From the NCBI GenBank assembly GCA_012861695.1, contig JAAOOA010000060.1:6112683-6176682 (forward strand): a DNA stretch of 64,000 nucleotides, in the 5' to 3' direction. Numbering within the stretch: the stretch's first letter is position 1; every line of letters begins with the position of its first letter. The notes under the pieces were generated by a model. The model was not told the DNA's origin. It saw nothing but the letters and a program-made list of their open reading frames with translations, and did not search any database. This stretch comes from Trematomus loennbergii (Eukaryota > Chordata > Actinopteri > Perciformes > Nototheniidae). Position numbers and translations under genes: made by a program. Below, piece by piece: positions 32,457 to 42,372 of the stretch.

Positions 32457-32740
32457 ACTAGCGCTATATGCACACCGATAGACACACACACCTAGAGGGC
32501 TAGTGTTTATAGATGAGTCCCTGTGGGATGGACATATCGATTATCCAAATTTGAGTTTTTAGTTTTGCATTGATGATTAGTTACTTCTCGGCACACTCTT
32601 GTTACCTCTTTCTAGGATGATTTAGATGTTGCTGAGCTAGCAATTAATGTTTAACTTAACTTACCGATCAAGCAGGTGAACTCCTCTTCATGCTTCGGGG
32701 AGAAAGGCTGGTCTGTTGTGCTGTACATTATATACCTAAC

Positions 32741-32868
32741 TATCTCGTGCGCACGAGTTAATAAGGCCTCGTTTTATTTAAATTGAGGCCACGAATTACA
32801 TCTCGTGCGCACAAATTAATAAAACGTGGCCTCGTTTTATTTCTTTTTCTCTCTATGAACCCTCCAGG
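32741..32868 (-). repeat. Right TIR and subterminal palindromes of the 15.8-kb insertion
   Basis: The outer 66 bp mirror 17096-17161. Inwards there is a second unit in which TCTCGTGCGCACGAGTTAAT carries a perfect 14-bp palindrome CTCGTGCGCACGAG (32742-32755), then GGCCTCGTTTTATTT. A related CTCGTGCGCACAAATTAATA follows at about 32802. Exon 1 of the HECT gene starts only 13 bp inside this block. Confidence 0.85.
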
Positions 32869-33411
32869 GCTCCAGCTGCACGTCTTCTCACTGGCCATAA
32901 AAAGAGTGACCACATCACCCCAATTCTGGCCTCATTGCACTGGCTTCCAATTCGGTTCCGAATTGATTTTAAACTCCTTTTATTTGTTTTTAAAGCCCTA
33001 AATGGGCTGGCTCCGGCTTATTTAGCTGAACTCATCCATCGCTACACCCCAGCCAGAGCTTTAAGGTCGGCTGACCAGCTGCTGCTGATAGTGCCCAAGA
33101 CAGGCTCAAAACCCGAGGGCACCGAGCCTTCGCAGCAGCTGGCCCTGGGCTCTGGAATACTCTGCCCCTCCATGTGAGGTCGGCCCAGACCCTAGGGGTT
33201 TTTAAATCTACACTTAAAACTCGCTTCTTCTCTCTGGCCTTCTAGTCAGAGCGGAGCACGACTCCTGACACATCCCTGTGTGATTTTTTATTTTTTTTGC
33301 TGTTGTAAAGTGTTTTTATTGTTAAGTGTTTTTATTGCATGCACAGCACTTTGGCTCGACCAAAAATCGTTTTAAAAATGTGCTATATAAATAAAACTTG
33401 ATTTGATTTGA
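32869..33411 (+). pseudogene. L2-clade LINE, 3' half
   Basis: The reading frame interrupted at 17095 resumes with APAARLLTG and continues HITPILASLHWLPIRFRIDF, LLFVFKALNGLAPAYL and TPARALRSADQLLL. It then decays by shifts in the C-terminal part, where FKSTLKTRFFSLAF-like sequence can be read near 33205-33245. The 3' end is TATATAAATAAAACTTGATTTGATTTGA at its tip, that is AAACTTGATTTGATTTGA, an L2-style short tandem tail. Same strand as the 5' half. Confidence 0.85.
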
Positions 33412-33879
33412 CAACGGTTACAACGGTTGAGGACAACAATGACCACAGGATGCAGACAGACTACGCAAAGATTTGAATCAACTTCCTGGGCCAGCGAATC
33501 TTAGCGACAAGCTGTCCCTATTGTCTCTGTTAATAAATGAAGTCTCTGTTAATAAATTAAAGTATAAAGTTTGCATATTTGAAATTAAATGTTTAAAGAA
33601 AAAACTTGATTCTAAACATGACATTGACAATGTGTTCTGCTTTCATGAAACATTTTCATATTCCCTCTTAAAATTGCATATTATTACTATAAGTCTTTAT
33701 TTGTTTTAATTTGAACTTTACATTTTTAATTGTTCATTAAGTAAAAGTTGAACACATGTGACCTCCTTCTCCCTCAAAGATAGAAAAGGGGAAACCAACT
33801 GATGCAGAGAGGGAGGAGGCAAGAGACTATAAAAGATGATGTGTGAAGAGAAACGGGAGGCTTGAGGCTTGAAGTCTTT
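33412..33879. other. No gene recognised
   Basis: AT-rich flank between the LINE tail and the next TIR element. Confidence 0.45.
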
Positions 33880-35020
33880 TACCCCATTCACACCAACGGT
33901 GTTTCAGGGCTGGTTCGGAGCTGGAGCTTGAAAAGCACCGGGTTTTCCTGTTCACACCGCAGCGGAGCAGCCTCTAAGCTCCGGAATCCGGTTCGTTTCG
34001 AGCACCAAAAAGTTGTCCGTCTAGAAGCAAGAACCGCATACGTCACGCTTACGTCGGAGGGGGGCGAGATTAACCTGAGCTAACAGTTAAGGCGAGTACG
34101 GCAAATAAAAGTTGTAACAAGCAGTAGTGCTGAGCAAAGTGACTAGAACGCAACCACACACTTGTAAAAAAAAAACACGCTTTATAAAGTCAGGCAACAC
34201 TAACCAGGCTTCGTGTGATTCTGTTTATTTGTACCTTACTTTGACCATCCGTTCGCTGTTATTGATCATTGTGGAGAGCAGGCAGACGTTTGGTTTGTTA
34301 TTATAGCAGCTATCGGATGGAATCAATACATGGGCTGCACAGGTTGTCATGTCCGACTATCACAAGTAGAATCATAATGAAAAATACGCCGGTAAAAAGT
34401 GCCTGTAGAAAACGGCTTAGCAAGTAGTCAGTTTAGCTTCGGTTGCTATGCTAACATCACCCATGTTATACCAGAGAAACTTTCATAACAGCGTTGTGAT
34501 GCCAAACAGCGTCAATTCAGACTGACACCAAACAGCGTCAATTCAGACTGACACACATTCACTTAAGGGGAACTGGGGATATGTATCAGCTGCTTGTGTG
34601 ACAGTCAGACAGTGAATACTTTAGAGCAGTGTGAGCTAACCCGGAGCTAACGGGAGAATACACTCCCGTGGAAGAGCAGCCAGCACTGCAGTGGTCAGTA
34701 AATGCCGCTGAAACACATTAATAAACAATGAACCACGGCACTCTGGAGAAAAGTATAAGGTTGGAGAAGTCGTTATTTAATTTAATCTGGCTTCGTATGA
34801 TTAAAAGCAACACGATCATCGACCCGACGCAGTCCCCGGCCCGTTGTTGTTGGGGAGAAAATCAGCGACGTAAACTGTGACGTCATGACGCAGCAGCGGC
34901 AGCACCAGTCGGGCTCTGAGCGGTGTGAAAAGAGCCGGAGCTAAACCGAAGTACCGGTTCTGAACCTGAAAAGCTCTAGCACGGAGCTTGAACCGGAGTT
35001 GCGTTGGTGTGAAAGGGGTA
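33880..35020. mobile_element. TIR element, TACCCCATTCACACCAACG family
   Basis: TACCCCATTCACACCAACG (33880-33898) is mirrored by CGTTGGTGTGAAAGGGGTA (35002-35020). Inside the tips, GGAGCTTGAA and GAGCTTGAACCGGAG-like sequences are also inverted relative to each other. About 1.14 kb, noncoding. The CACACCAA tip recalls the Harbinger-like end at 1650-1792. A Harbinger transposase remnant follows directly. Confidence 0.75.
34502..34553 (+). repeat. Perfect 26-bp tandem duplication
   Basis: A unit starting CCAAACAGCGTCAATTCAGA is repeated exactly twice (34502-34527, 34528-34553). Confidence 0.95.
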
Positions 35021-35032
35021 TTTGAGAGCTTG

Positions 35033-35477
35033 AGGCTCTTGGACAGCAGGATTTTTAAAGAGGCTCTGTACCCCCCTGCAGGATATTTCATTGTGGGTGA
35101 TGGTGGATACCCTTGTATTAAACAGCCTGTTGCCATCATCACCCCTTATCGGGAGGATACAGAGCCATTTCAACGGCCATCATGCCAAGGCACGCATCAT
35201 CATCGAAAATGCATTTGGGATGATGCAGATGCGCTGGAGGTGCCTGCTCTTCAAGGCTCTTGAGGTTAGCCACACCTTTGCACCAGTGGTTATCACTGCA
35301 TGTGCTGTCTTGCATTATTGCCTGACAGCTGGGGACGTCCTTGATCCGGTCCAAACTGAGGACGGTCTCGATGTGCCTGCACCTCGTCCAGTCATGGGGA
35401 ACGGAGTGCAAATGGCTGGCGTGACAGACTGGCAGCACAAGTCTCTGCTCCAGATATGCAGCTGTGGAGGCTATTAA
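35033..35477 (+). pseudogene. PIF/Harbinger transposase, C-terminal remnant
   Basis: The first frame reads LLDSRIFKEALY, then GYFIVGDGGYPCIKQPVAII and TPYRE; after a shift near 35155 the next frame gives FNGHHAKARIIIENAFGMMQ, RWRCLLFKALEV and ITACAVLHYCLTAGD, ending in a stop at 35477. These are the DSR, GDxGYP, RxxIExAFG and CxVLHN blocks of HARBI1-like DDE nucleases; the catalytic Asp of GDGGYP and the Glu of IIIENAFG survive. It belongs to a different subfamily from the remnant at 984-1390. The N-terminal half is missing. Confidence 0.85.
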
Positions 35478-35499
35478 ATTACTATTATCATTATTATAA

Positions 35500-35672
35500 G
35501 CTAGAAAAGAAATGGCAAAGATAGGTAGAAAGTAAACGTATTTGAGTTACATGCAAAACAAATGTAATGTGGGAGAAAATAGGTTTCTAGAAGATATGTA
35601 GAAAATAAACGTATTTGAGATACGTTCATGACAAACGTAACGTGGGAGAAAATACGTTTCTAGCGAAACGTA
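35500..35672 (-). repeat. Two diverged copies of the 72-bp ACGTATTTTCTCCCACG repeat
   Basis: On the minus strand the unit CTAGAAACGTATTTTCTCCC then ACGTTACGTTTGT occurs twice, as in the three-copy array at 51561-51778. Flanking TATTATCATTATTATAAG is also shared with 51785-51815, so this is a fragment of the same element. Confidence 0.8.
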
Positions 35673-35989
35673 ATTAGATTTCAGTATCCTGAGGCTCTGA
35701 GCCCCATTTATTTTCCTCACAGACGACAAAAAAAGTCCGACATTATACGATTTAAAATAAAAACAATAATCGTGGCTTGATATTGAGTAAGAAGATGTTT
35801 TTATGAACCCCACAGCTTCCGGTCTTCCAAGACCCGACCGGACAAAAAGTCGTGTTGCAGGCACAAAACACACTACCAATAGAAATACATTGCTTTTAAA
35901 ATCGTTCTGTGTGACACGAAAAAAAGGGGGAAATCGTGTTGGTGAACACGAATCAATAGATTAAATGTCGTGAGACTGGGTTGGAATAT

Positions 35990-36616
35990 GCTAAACTAGT
36001 GACGTAAACACTCTCGACTGCTGATTGGTCAGAGAGAATCGCTGGCAAGGGGGCTACAACATATTTTACCTTGATTTAATTGTAATACACGTTTCAAAAT
36101 GATGCCGAAGTAACAACATACTGATACCGGTTAGTAAAAACCATGAATTAATGCTTTGACAAGTCTGCAGACAGACGACAGGCGAAAAACCTTTTAAAAT
36201 GGGTGTGTGGAGATCGGATTCATCAGGCTAAGCTAACGTTGTATATGCTCCGTCCACACTCACAACAACGGCCTACAGACATAAATAAACCAGCGACTGT
36301 ATTCACCATGACACAGACAGTCTGTGGTTTGTACTTGTTTAACTTTTGTCTAGTTTCTGAACAGAAATGAGGAGCTGTGAGCTCTGAGTGCTAACGGCTG
36401 ATGTTTTGGTTTTGTGGTTCGCATTGAAGATGACGTCACGGCAGTTTTATGCAGCGTCGCTCCGCCGGCCGAACAGCCGATCGCCCCGCCTACACTGCGT
36501 TACTATAGTTACTACCCCAGTAAATAAACTGTAATGGAAATGCAGCATAAAGTGAGCCTGGCCTACCAAGGCCTAACCATACCTTACTAAGCAGTGCTAG
36601 GTCCTGCAGTGGAAAA
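35990..36616. mobile_element. Fragment of a GGCGCTTTTCCACTGCA-ended MITE
   Basis: The right edge TGCAGTGGAAAAGCGCC (about 36606-36622) is a terminus I recognise from a common fish MITE; ACACTCTCGACTGCTGATTG and the CGCCGGCC-rich interior fit its internal region. The left end is not resolved. Confidence 0.45.
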
Positions 36617-37254
36617 GCGCCATAAGAGGATAGGAGGCTCAATAGGTGGCCTCTCCCTGGTCCGTCCCTCCCCCAGTGGGGACCTGAGCTCCTAAAATAA
36701 ATAAATTGTTAACAGGCTCTGAAATTATATTAAACAAGCATATACTGTGTTCAGTGATTAACAGAGGTGGGACCAAGTCATTGTTTTGCAAGTCCGAGTC
36801 AAGTCTCAAGTCTTTGCGCTCAAGTCCAAGTCAAGTCTCAAGTCAGGATGGGCAAGTTCAAGTCAAGTCCAAGTCCTAAACTTTGACAAAACGAGTCTTA
36901 AACAAGTCATTATGTGCTTTTCAACAAATGTAATGAAATCGATCAACAGAATAATACTTAATAATCAAACTGCTCTTTATTAGTCACATTAATAATTTAA
37001 TAATCCATTTTCTCTCTGCTGGTAAAGTAACGTGTTTGTCTTCTATTGTAAGAGGGATCAGTAAGGTAAGGCTACCGTGACGGTTTGATTCAGAAGGAGT
37101 TTAATGTATAAGATCCCTGATGTTGAGGTGACCAGAATGTTTATTTCCACTGTGTACAGCATGTTATAAGGGACCCACAATCTATCTTTATGCAAGGGAT
37201 AATGTGCAGCGAGGCGTCTCTATGGGAAAAGAACACCTGAATCTAGATCCCTCT

Positions 37255-37402
37255 GCAGGTGGTACTTTCACTATATTTTGATGCTAATACTTTTGTACTT
37301 TTACTTGTAACATTTTGAATGCAGGATCTTTTATTGTAACTGAGTATTCCTACACTCTGGTACTGTTACTCAAGTACAAGATCTGAACTTCTCCCACCTC
37401 TG
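37255..37402 (-). mobile_element. Fragment of the AGTAAAAGT hAT MITE family
   Basis: On the minus strand CAGAGGTGGGAGAAGTTCAG, TACTTGAGTAACAGTACCAG and AGTGTAGGAATACTCAG correspond to the left part of the element at 10070-10716. Only the left end is present. Confidence 0.75.
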
Positions 37403-37437
37403 GCAATAAATCCTGAGTGGTTACCAAAAAAAAACCC

Positions 37438-37600
37438 TGCTCTGAAGGTTATTTTCATTTTACAAATCCTGCACTCAGCTTTGCTTTCTCCAATATCATT
37501 GACATGCAGCCAGATGCTGCTTCTTTTTCGGTTTTCGCAAATTTCTTGACTTTTTCCGACGCGCTTGCATTTAAATCCGGCTCCCCGTCTCCCCGTGGCT
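37438..37600 (-). pseudogene. BED zinc-finger remnant of a hAT transposase
   Basis: The minus frame gives RSSIWLHVNDIGESKAECRI then CKMKITFRAG, i.e. the SxxW and CxxC part of a BED finger; the His ligands beyond are lost. It is the only trace of the transposase in this AAGTC-family hAT. Confidence 0.6.
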
Positions 37601-38061
37601 CTGTAGCTGGCCTGTACCACTACACCTGCTGTCTTTGGAGCGTCTGCCCCCCACCCTTCTTTCACATAATGGTATGATCCTAGTGTGTCCTCGCATATGA
37701 TTGGCCGCATGGTGGCTCAGCAAAAATAAAGTCCCGCCCCTGCCTGCATGGATTCTCAGCAAGAGTTGCAGCGGCTGAAGATTCTGCTCTCCTAACGGCA
37801 GCTCGCGATCGGCGTGTTGGAGACCCCTGAATTAAATTATCAAGTCACCTCAAGTCAGAAGGCTCAAGTCCAAGTCAAGTCCCGAGTCATTGGTGTTCAA
37901 GTCCAAGTCGAGTCGCAAGTCTTTTGTGATGTTGTCAAGTCGAGTCCAAAGTCATCAAATTGGTAACTCGAGTCTGACTCGAGTCCAAGTCATGTGACTC
38001 GAGTCCACACCTCTGGTGATTAAGCATACAAAAATCATGCATCTAAAGAGCAGAACACATC

Positions 38062-38536
38062 TCATGGTGCTAAGCAACATTTTAACCGCACCTTTCGTTT
38101 TAAATTGTCCCATTTCTTAGACACCTGGCTAACACATCCCATCTTCTTAAGTATTTCCCTGAACAAAGAAATGTATACATCCATGAAAATGATTGGGTGA
38201 AAATAGTTACACTTTTAACTTACAACTTGAGAACTTACTCCCATGCTTTTTGGGCACTATGCCTCCTGCCTGTGAACAGGTTGTCATGTTCAGACCTCCG
38301 CTGAATCAGGCGGAGGGTCTCACCATCAGTCCCTAAAATAAAAAGTGCATTGCAAATGTTAACATCTATTTTCTAATGACCCAGAATAGTGGCTTCAAAA
38401 TCTTTAAACATGACTTAAATTGTGAGTATAACCTTAAGAAATGAATTGCACATATAACTCCCACGGGGCTGTGTGCACTTACATTTATGTGTTTTCCACT
38501 CATTCTTCAGGCTTGACTGTTTTCCTGTTTTGTTCA
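38062..38536 (-). pseudogene. Myb/SANT-like DNA-binding protein, three exon remnants
   Basis: Three minus-strand exons join in phase. Exon 38536-38483 ends KNEWKTHK and a GTAAGT donor. Exon 38332-38239 follows ATTTTAG and gives (W)TDGETLRLIQRRSEHDNLF then TGRRHSAQKAW with a GTAAGT donor. Exon 38158-38062 follows TTGTTCAG and gives EEILKKMGCVSQVSKKWDNL before ending at TGA. The WTDxET...LFTG...W..I..KMG..KKWDNL pattern is the Myb/SANT-like domain typical of the second protein of PIF/Harbinger transposons and of related host genes (family knowledge). The remainder of the protein is absent. It may come from the same decayed Harbinger as 35033-35477; that is inference. Confidence 0.75.
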
Positions 38537-38539
38537 AAT

Positions 38540-39149
38540 GGACCAGCTGTGAAGGTGGGGGCGGGGCTTTTATACGCGGGGAGCGATAACACTTTCGCGT
38601 AATCTACTGTACACTCATGTATCCTCGCTCTCGTCTCCTCTGGAAGCCTCCTCGACTCCTCCGTGTGCATTTAAGCGATTGGGACGTCCTTCAACATGGC
38701 GTGTCTCGATCGATTTCCGGATCAAGTCACGGAGGAGACAGGAGACAAAGAGGGACATTGGGATGAACCTATAGTAAACGCTACATTTCCAACTGACTGG
38801 ACTGACTCACTACCGTGAGTAAAATTGACTGTGTTTTTCTTCAAGACAGGTTTTTTTGTTTGTTTCCAAACGAAGACTTATATCAACATTGGTTACTCTC
38901 CTCTGCATAAGAGAACTGGGTTTTGTGGACTATTGAATGAATGGATGGATATAGAAAACCTGAAGTGGACTTTCGTTTTAATTGTGGGTTGAGGATTTGT
39001 TTTGTGGGATATTTAAATATAAAAGTTGCTATTGTGCTACAAAAGTATTTTGAGTTGTGCTTTTTTTCTTATTTTTGAAAGTCATTCAATGTTAGGCGTT
39101 TACTGTAATTTGTTTTACACCTTTGTGCAGTACTGACTTTCTCCACTTT
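38540..39149. other. No gene recognised; repeat traces
   Basis: Contains CTCGTCTCCTCTGGAAGCCT and GACATTGGGATGAACC, traces of the dispersed family also seen at 14170-14310 and 60170-60310. No exon found. Confidence 0.4.
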
Positions 39150-40270
39150 TTTACAGTTTATCAGTAAATATTTGCACAGAACTATTAAAACAGTGTGTTG
39201 CAGGACGGACACAAGCCCTCCAACAGTGATGCAGACTCGTTGTTGGAGGGCTTGATAAACCACTACCACTCGCTCCCCCTTCACACTTGTTGGATTGGAA
39301 CACCACTTAATGTGGCGGACCTGCCATGCGAAGGGGCAAAAGGTGAAAGTGTGTAGGGGCAGTGTTGGGTGTAACGCGTTACAGTAATGTATTACTTTTT
39401 GCTGTAACGAAGTAATGTAACACATTACTAATGAAATGTGGGTAATATACTTCCCGTTACAATTCTCAGTAACGCAGTTACAACACATTTTAACCCAAAA
39501 TTAAATGGTGTTTAGTTTTTTAAGAATTTAAAAACATAGCGAGACATTCCGACACCAGAGAAAAATTGTGCGGGTAGATTAGTAAACCTGGTGTTTACCC
39601 TTCAGGCTCATCAAGATCCCTCCACTTCGCGTCGGGTTCCCTGATCAGCCTGTCGGTTGTTCTTTTCCCCATAATGAGCGCCTCGCTGAACATTATCCCG
39701 CTTATTACACGGCCATATACTAAACAAACTACAGAGCCCATTCCGTGTTCCTGTTATTGTTTACATCCTCTCTGCCTTCTTCTGGTGATTTATCTGACGT
39801 CCAGCGCTCCGTCTTTTAACCTCTTTTCCTTTCTCTTTCTTGATCGTGCTTAGTAACCTTCATTATAGTCCTTGACAGTGGTCTGTACTACTGGATTAAC
39901 AACGTGTCACATGTTAAGAATTTACAATCAGAATCGAGTATTCAACTAAGCCGTGTAATACAAGTTGTTATAGCCTTAATGGCCTACACAGTTGTTATCC
40001 TTTACCACATTGCCCTTCACTGGATGTATAATGAGCTGCACTAAACTACATTTTAGCATTTAAAATATCTAGCCATTCTTTTGCGGTTATTTTGCTAAAG
40101 TAACTAAAAAGTTATATAACAGTAGTGTAACTCATTACATTTCAGAGACAGTAATATTGTAATGTAACTTATTACTTAAAAAGACAGTAATAAGTAGTAC
40201 TGTATTACATTTTGGAAGTAACTTGCCCAACACTGTGTAGGTGTAGGTGTAGTTCGGAATTGGGCCTAAA
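39150..40270. mobile_element. TIR element, GGCCCAATCCC family, copy 2 (interrupted)
   Basis: The stretch 39150-39359 (CAGTTTATCAG, GGAGGGCTTGATAAACCACT, CACCACTTAATGTGGCGGAC) matches copy 1 at 29490-29700, and its right tip TAGTTCGGAATTGGGCC lies at about 40250-40267. A hAT element interrupts it at 39360-40235. The left end is missing. Confidence 0.8.
39360..40235. mobile_element. hAT MITE, CAGTGTTGGGTGTAACGCG
   Basis: It starts CAGTGTTGGGTGTAACGCG and ends GTAACTTGCCCAACACTG; TSDs TGTAGGGG (39352-39359) and TGTAGGTG (40236-40243) agree at 7 of 8. Subterminal regions carry GTAATGTAACACATTAC-type motifs. Length 876 bp, no transposase. Confidence 0.9.
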
Positions 40271-40271
40271 G

Positions 40272-40380
40272 GGAACAGTAGAAGAAGACACACAGGAAGT
40301 AAACACTAACGGTAACAGCAGAAGAAGACAAACAGGAAGTAAACGCTGACGGTAACAGCAGAAGACAAACAAAAAGTAAA
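40272..40380 (+). repeat. Minisatellite, about 40 bp x 2.7
   Basis: The unit GGTAACAGCAGAAGAAGACA plus AACAGGAAGTAAACGCTGAC occurs at 40272, 40311 and (shortened) 40351. Confidence 0.85.
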
Positions 40381-41328
40381 TTATTAAAGGTACATGAAAT
40401 GGGCAGTGTTTAAAAGACAAGTTAAATGAACATAAAATATGAAAAGACATTGACAGCTTTGTTTGATGAAGTAGGTAGCCATGAAATAGGTGGGAGAATA
40501 TGCATTGAGCTGGTCGTTTTAGATTATACCTTTCATAATAACTAGTGTAGCCTCTCAGGGCACATATGGAAGAAAATATTTAGCCTGACATGCTAATTGG
40601 TACATTTACACATTTAATTTATATTGTTTGGCTGACACTTTATATATAAGCCTGTACATTATATTGAATTAATGCTCAGTTGTATTTATGGGAGTAGTTA
40701 TAGGTGGCCTTATAAACTAGGGAATCAAATAAAATATAAACTTTTTTAATATGGCTGACTCAAGCTCCGGTATCGAAAAAGAAAGTTAAGTAGGGAAGGG
40801 AGACTTTCCAAAGACAGATAAAAGCAATACAAGGCAAAGGTCAATTTTAAAATAAATTTCAACTGCATTCCTAGAACCTAGATACCAGAGGTGGGGACTC
40901 GAGTCACATGACTTGACTCGAGTCGCATATTTTTGGACTTGAGACTTGCTTGACTAACATTGATAAAAGACTTGACTTGACTTTGACTTGGTATTCATGA
41001 CTTGAGACTTGACTTAAGCTTGAGACAGATGATGTGAGGATCTGCAGTACTTCCTCCTTCTTTTCCCCTTCTGTGTTTGTTTTGTCTGTTTGTCTGTCTT
41101 CCTGGCTGGGCGTGGCTGACCTACTTTCTGATTCCCGCCAACTCACCTGCGCTGCTGTTGTTCATCTCACTGATTGCCACTACTCACCTGCACCTGCTTA
41201 AAACCCTGGTTCCCATCCTCAGACTTCGCCAGTTCTTCGTTTATTCTTCAGTGGTAAACTATCGTCCAGGCCTACTAGCATTTTTCCTAGTAACTTTTTT
41301 GATGCTCCTAGTGAGAGTGTCACAAGTT

Positions 41329-42372
41329 TAGGGATGGGTACCGAGCCCCGGTATTAAACGGGCCCCGGGGCTGAATTATTAAAGACCGTGGTATCGTTAA
41401 GCTCCGACGTTATCGATCTTTTTATCGGTACTGGAGACATCTAAAAAATATGTCATGTGTATTATTGCTACACAAACATTATATTGCAGTTTTAGTGTCG
41501 CCAACTCCGTTTCTAACATGCAAAAAGACTGCAAAATGCGTCATTTTTAGTATTTTCGATCTCTCCAATCCAGACGAGAGATCTCTCTCCCCCGCCTGTG
41601 TGCGAGGGGGCGGGGCAGTTTACACACACGCAGCTGCATGCAGCAACACACACACACGGAGGAGATGCGGAGAGAACGCGCTCCGAGGTGTGGTTAAACT
41701 TTACCCGTCTCGCTCGTTGCCTAAAGTGCAATAAGAGTTTAGCATGTCAGGGCGGTAACACGAGCAATTTGTCTAAACATCTTGCAAAAGTGCACCACGT
41801 TCAGACGGAGAAATGCACCGGGTTCTACTGTCTCTCTAGTAGCTCTGTAGCCCCATCCACGAGTAACGTTTCCACGTCAGGTATGTTATGTATGCTAGCA
41901 GCAACACACGGAGCTAACTCAATGATTCAAACATGGGCTAATGATTAGAGGGAACTGAGTTATTTAGTTTGTTAAAGTTTCAGCCATTCTGTTCACAGTT
42001 CTGTCATCAGATTATTTAATATGATTTGTTAAAACGTTGTTGTTTCTGTTGATGTGAAATATTATGTATTTCATTTAAATAAAAAGCAATGTTAGTTTTG
42101 TTCACAATTTGTTAATTTTCATTTAATCGTTTATTTGAATAGGGACAATGCACATTAATGAACACTTAGACAAATAATGCTTCAAGTGTAAATATGCCGG
42201 ATTTTAGCTTTGAGCTAATTTCCATCCGTAGTCCCTGACATACAACATATAGTTAGTTTACCTCATTTTTCTCTCCAAAAGAACCGATAAGAGTACCGTT
42301 AAAAGACCGGACCGATAAGCGGTATCGATAAAAGTAGTAGTACCGTTAAAACCTTAACGATACCCATCCCTA
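41329..42372 (+). mobile_element. hAT element inside the 5' LTR
   Basis: It starts TAGGGATGGGTACCGAG and ends CGATACCCATCCCTA, with a perfect 8-bp TSD CACAAGTT (41321-41328, 42373-42380). Length 1044 bp. Subterminal GGTATCG/CGATACC motifs recur. It encodes only a BED-finger fragment (41598-41948). Confidence 0.95.
41598..41948 (+). pseudogene. BED zinc-finger part of a hAT transposase
   Basis: From about residue 29 the frame reads SEVWLNFTRL, then CLKCNKSLACQGGNTSNLSK and HLAKVHH, a BED finger with both cysteines and both histidines. The frame before it is low-complexity and unrelated, and after STSNVSTSG it loses similarity and stops; the catalytic core is deleted. This is an internally deleted, nonautonomous hAT. 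Confidence 0.75.

Larger units (their letters stand above)
22598..32728 (-). pseudogene. SAM-like / ubiquitin-like / HECT E3-ligase gene (G2E3-like), broken
   Basis: Three minus-strand exons can be traced. Exon 1 (32728-32665) runs from ATG, MYSTTDQPFSPKHEEEF, to a GTAAGT donor. Exon 2 (28800-28706) joins in phase after TTTCCAG and reads on through MDAELRGFLIKRNISEEF to KLENEK and GTAAGC. Exon 3 starts at 26108 after TTCTCCAG with IDASVIPVMTDADLAKYI, a SAM-like segment, then KAINGGGTRHLTISKD, a ubiquitin-like segment of fish G2E3-like proteins. The HECT region has GHCLTDLIKAFTNPDIL, GVTRDCLTEF, and RRPQSHTCGCLLKLP, which keeps the expected catalytic Cys, ending at 22598. Breaks: an in-frame TAA before TMLTRLRQRL, an L2 insertion (23809-25590), and small shifts near 23780, 23600, 23375 and 22640. 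The family adds ubiquitin to targets via a thioester. Confidence 0.85.
17096..32868. mobile_element. 15.8-kb TIR-bounded insertion carrying integrase-like and HECT genes
   Basis: The insertion splits the L2 ORF: upstream flank ends ...TACGGAGC and downstream flank resumes GCTCCAGCTGC. Counting GC once restores the LINE frame (NYGAPAARLLTG). The insertion starts CCTGGTGGGTTCATAGAGAG and ends CTCTCTATGAACCCTCCAGG, imperfect TIRs of about 66 bp. Inside are a decayed rve/integrase-like gene reading rightwards from the left end and a decayed SAM/ubiquitin-like/HECT gene reading leftwards from the right end, plus later insertions (hAT, L2, piggyBac-like, MITEs). Subtracting those I can delimit leaves roughly 6.5-7 kb. 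I see no polymerase B, capsid or herpesvirus-like gene, so it is not a Polinton or Teratorn. The family is not one I recognise. Confidence 0.75.
36762..38015. mobile_element. hAT element of the AAGTC family, complete
   Basis: It starts CAGAGGTGGGACCAAGTCAT and ends TGACTCGAGTCCACACCTCTG, with a perfect 8-bp TSD GTGATTAA (36754-36761, 38016-38023). Arrays of CAAGTCCAAGTCAAGTC lie at both ends. The inner part has a BED-finger remnant (37438-37600, minus) and a fragment of the AGTAAAAGT MITE (37255-37402). Confidence 0.95.

Noticed and set aside
32203..32457. Ser/Glu-rich open frames such as ESESKSE repeats
   Set aside because: Products of translating the GAGTCC array in any frame; no gene signals.
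17096..32868. Polinton/Maverick or herpesvirus-fused (Teratorn-type) element
   Set aside because: Size and integrase would fit, but no protein-primed polymerase, packaging ATPase, capsid, protease or herpesvirus-like frame was seen, and the tips do not begin with AG plus a 6-bp duplication.
17096..32868. Chance juxtaposition of two different L2 copies
   Set aside because: Both halves are on the same strand, meet at complementary points of one ORF in frame, and are separated exactly by inverted repeats.
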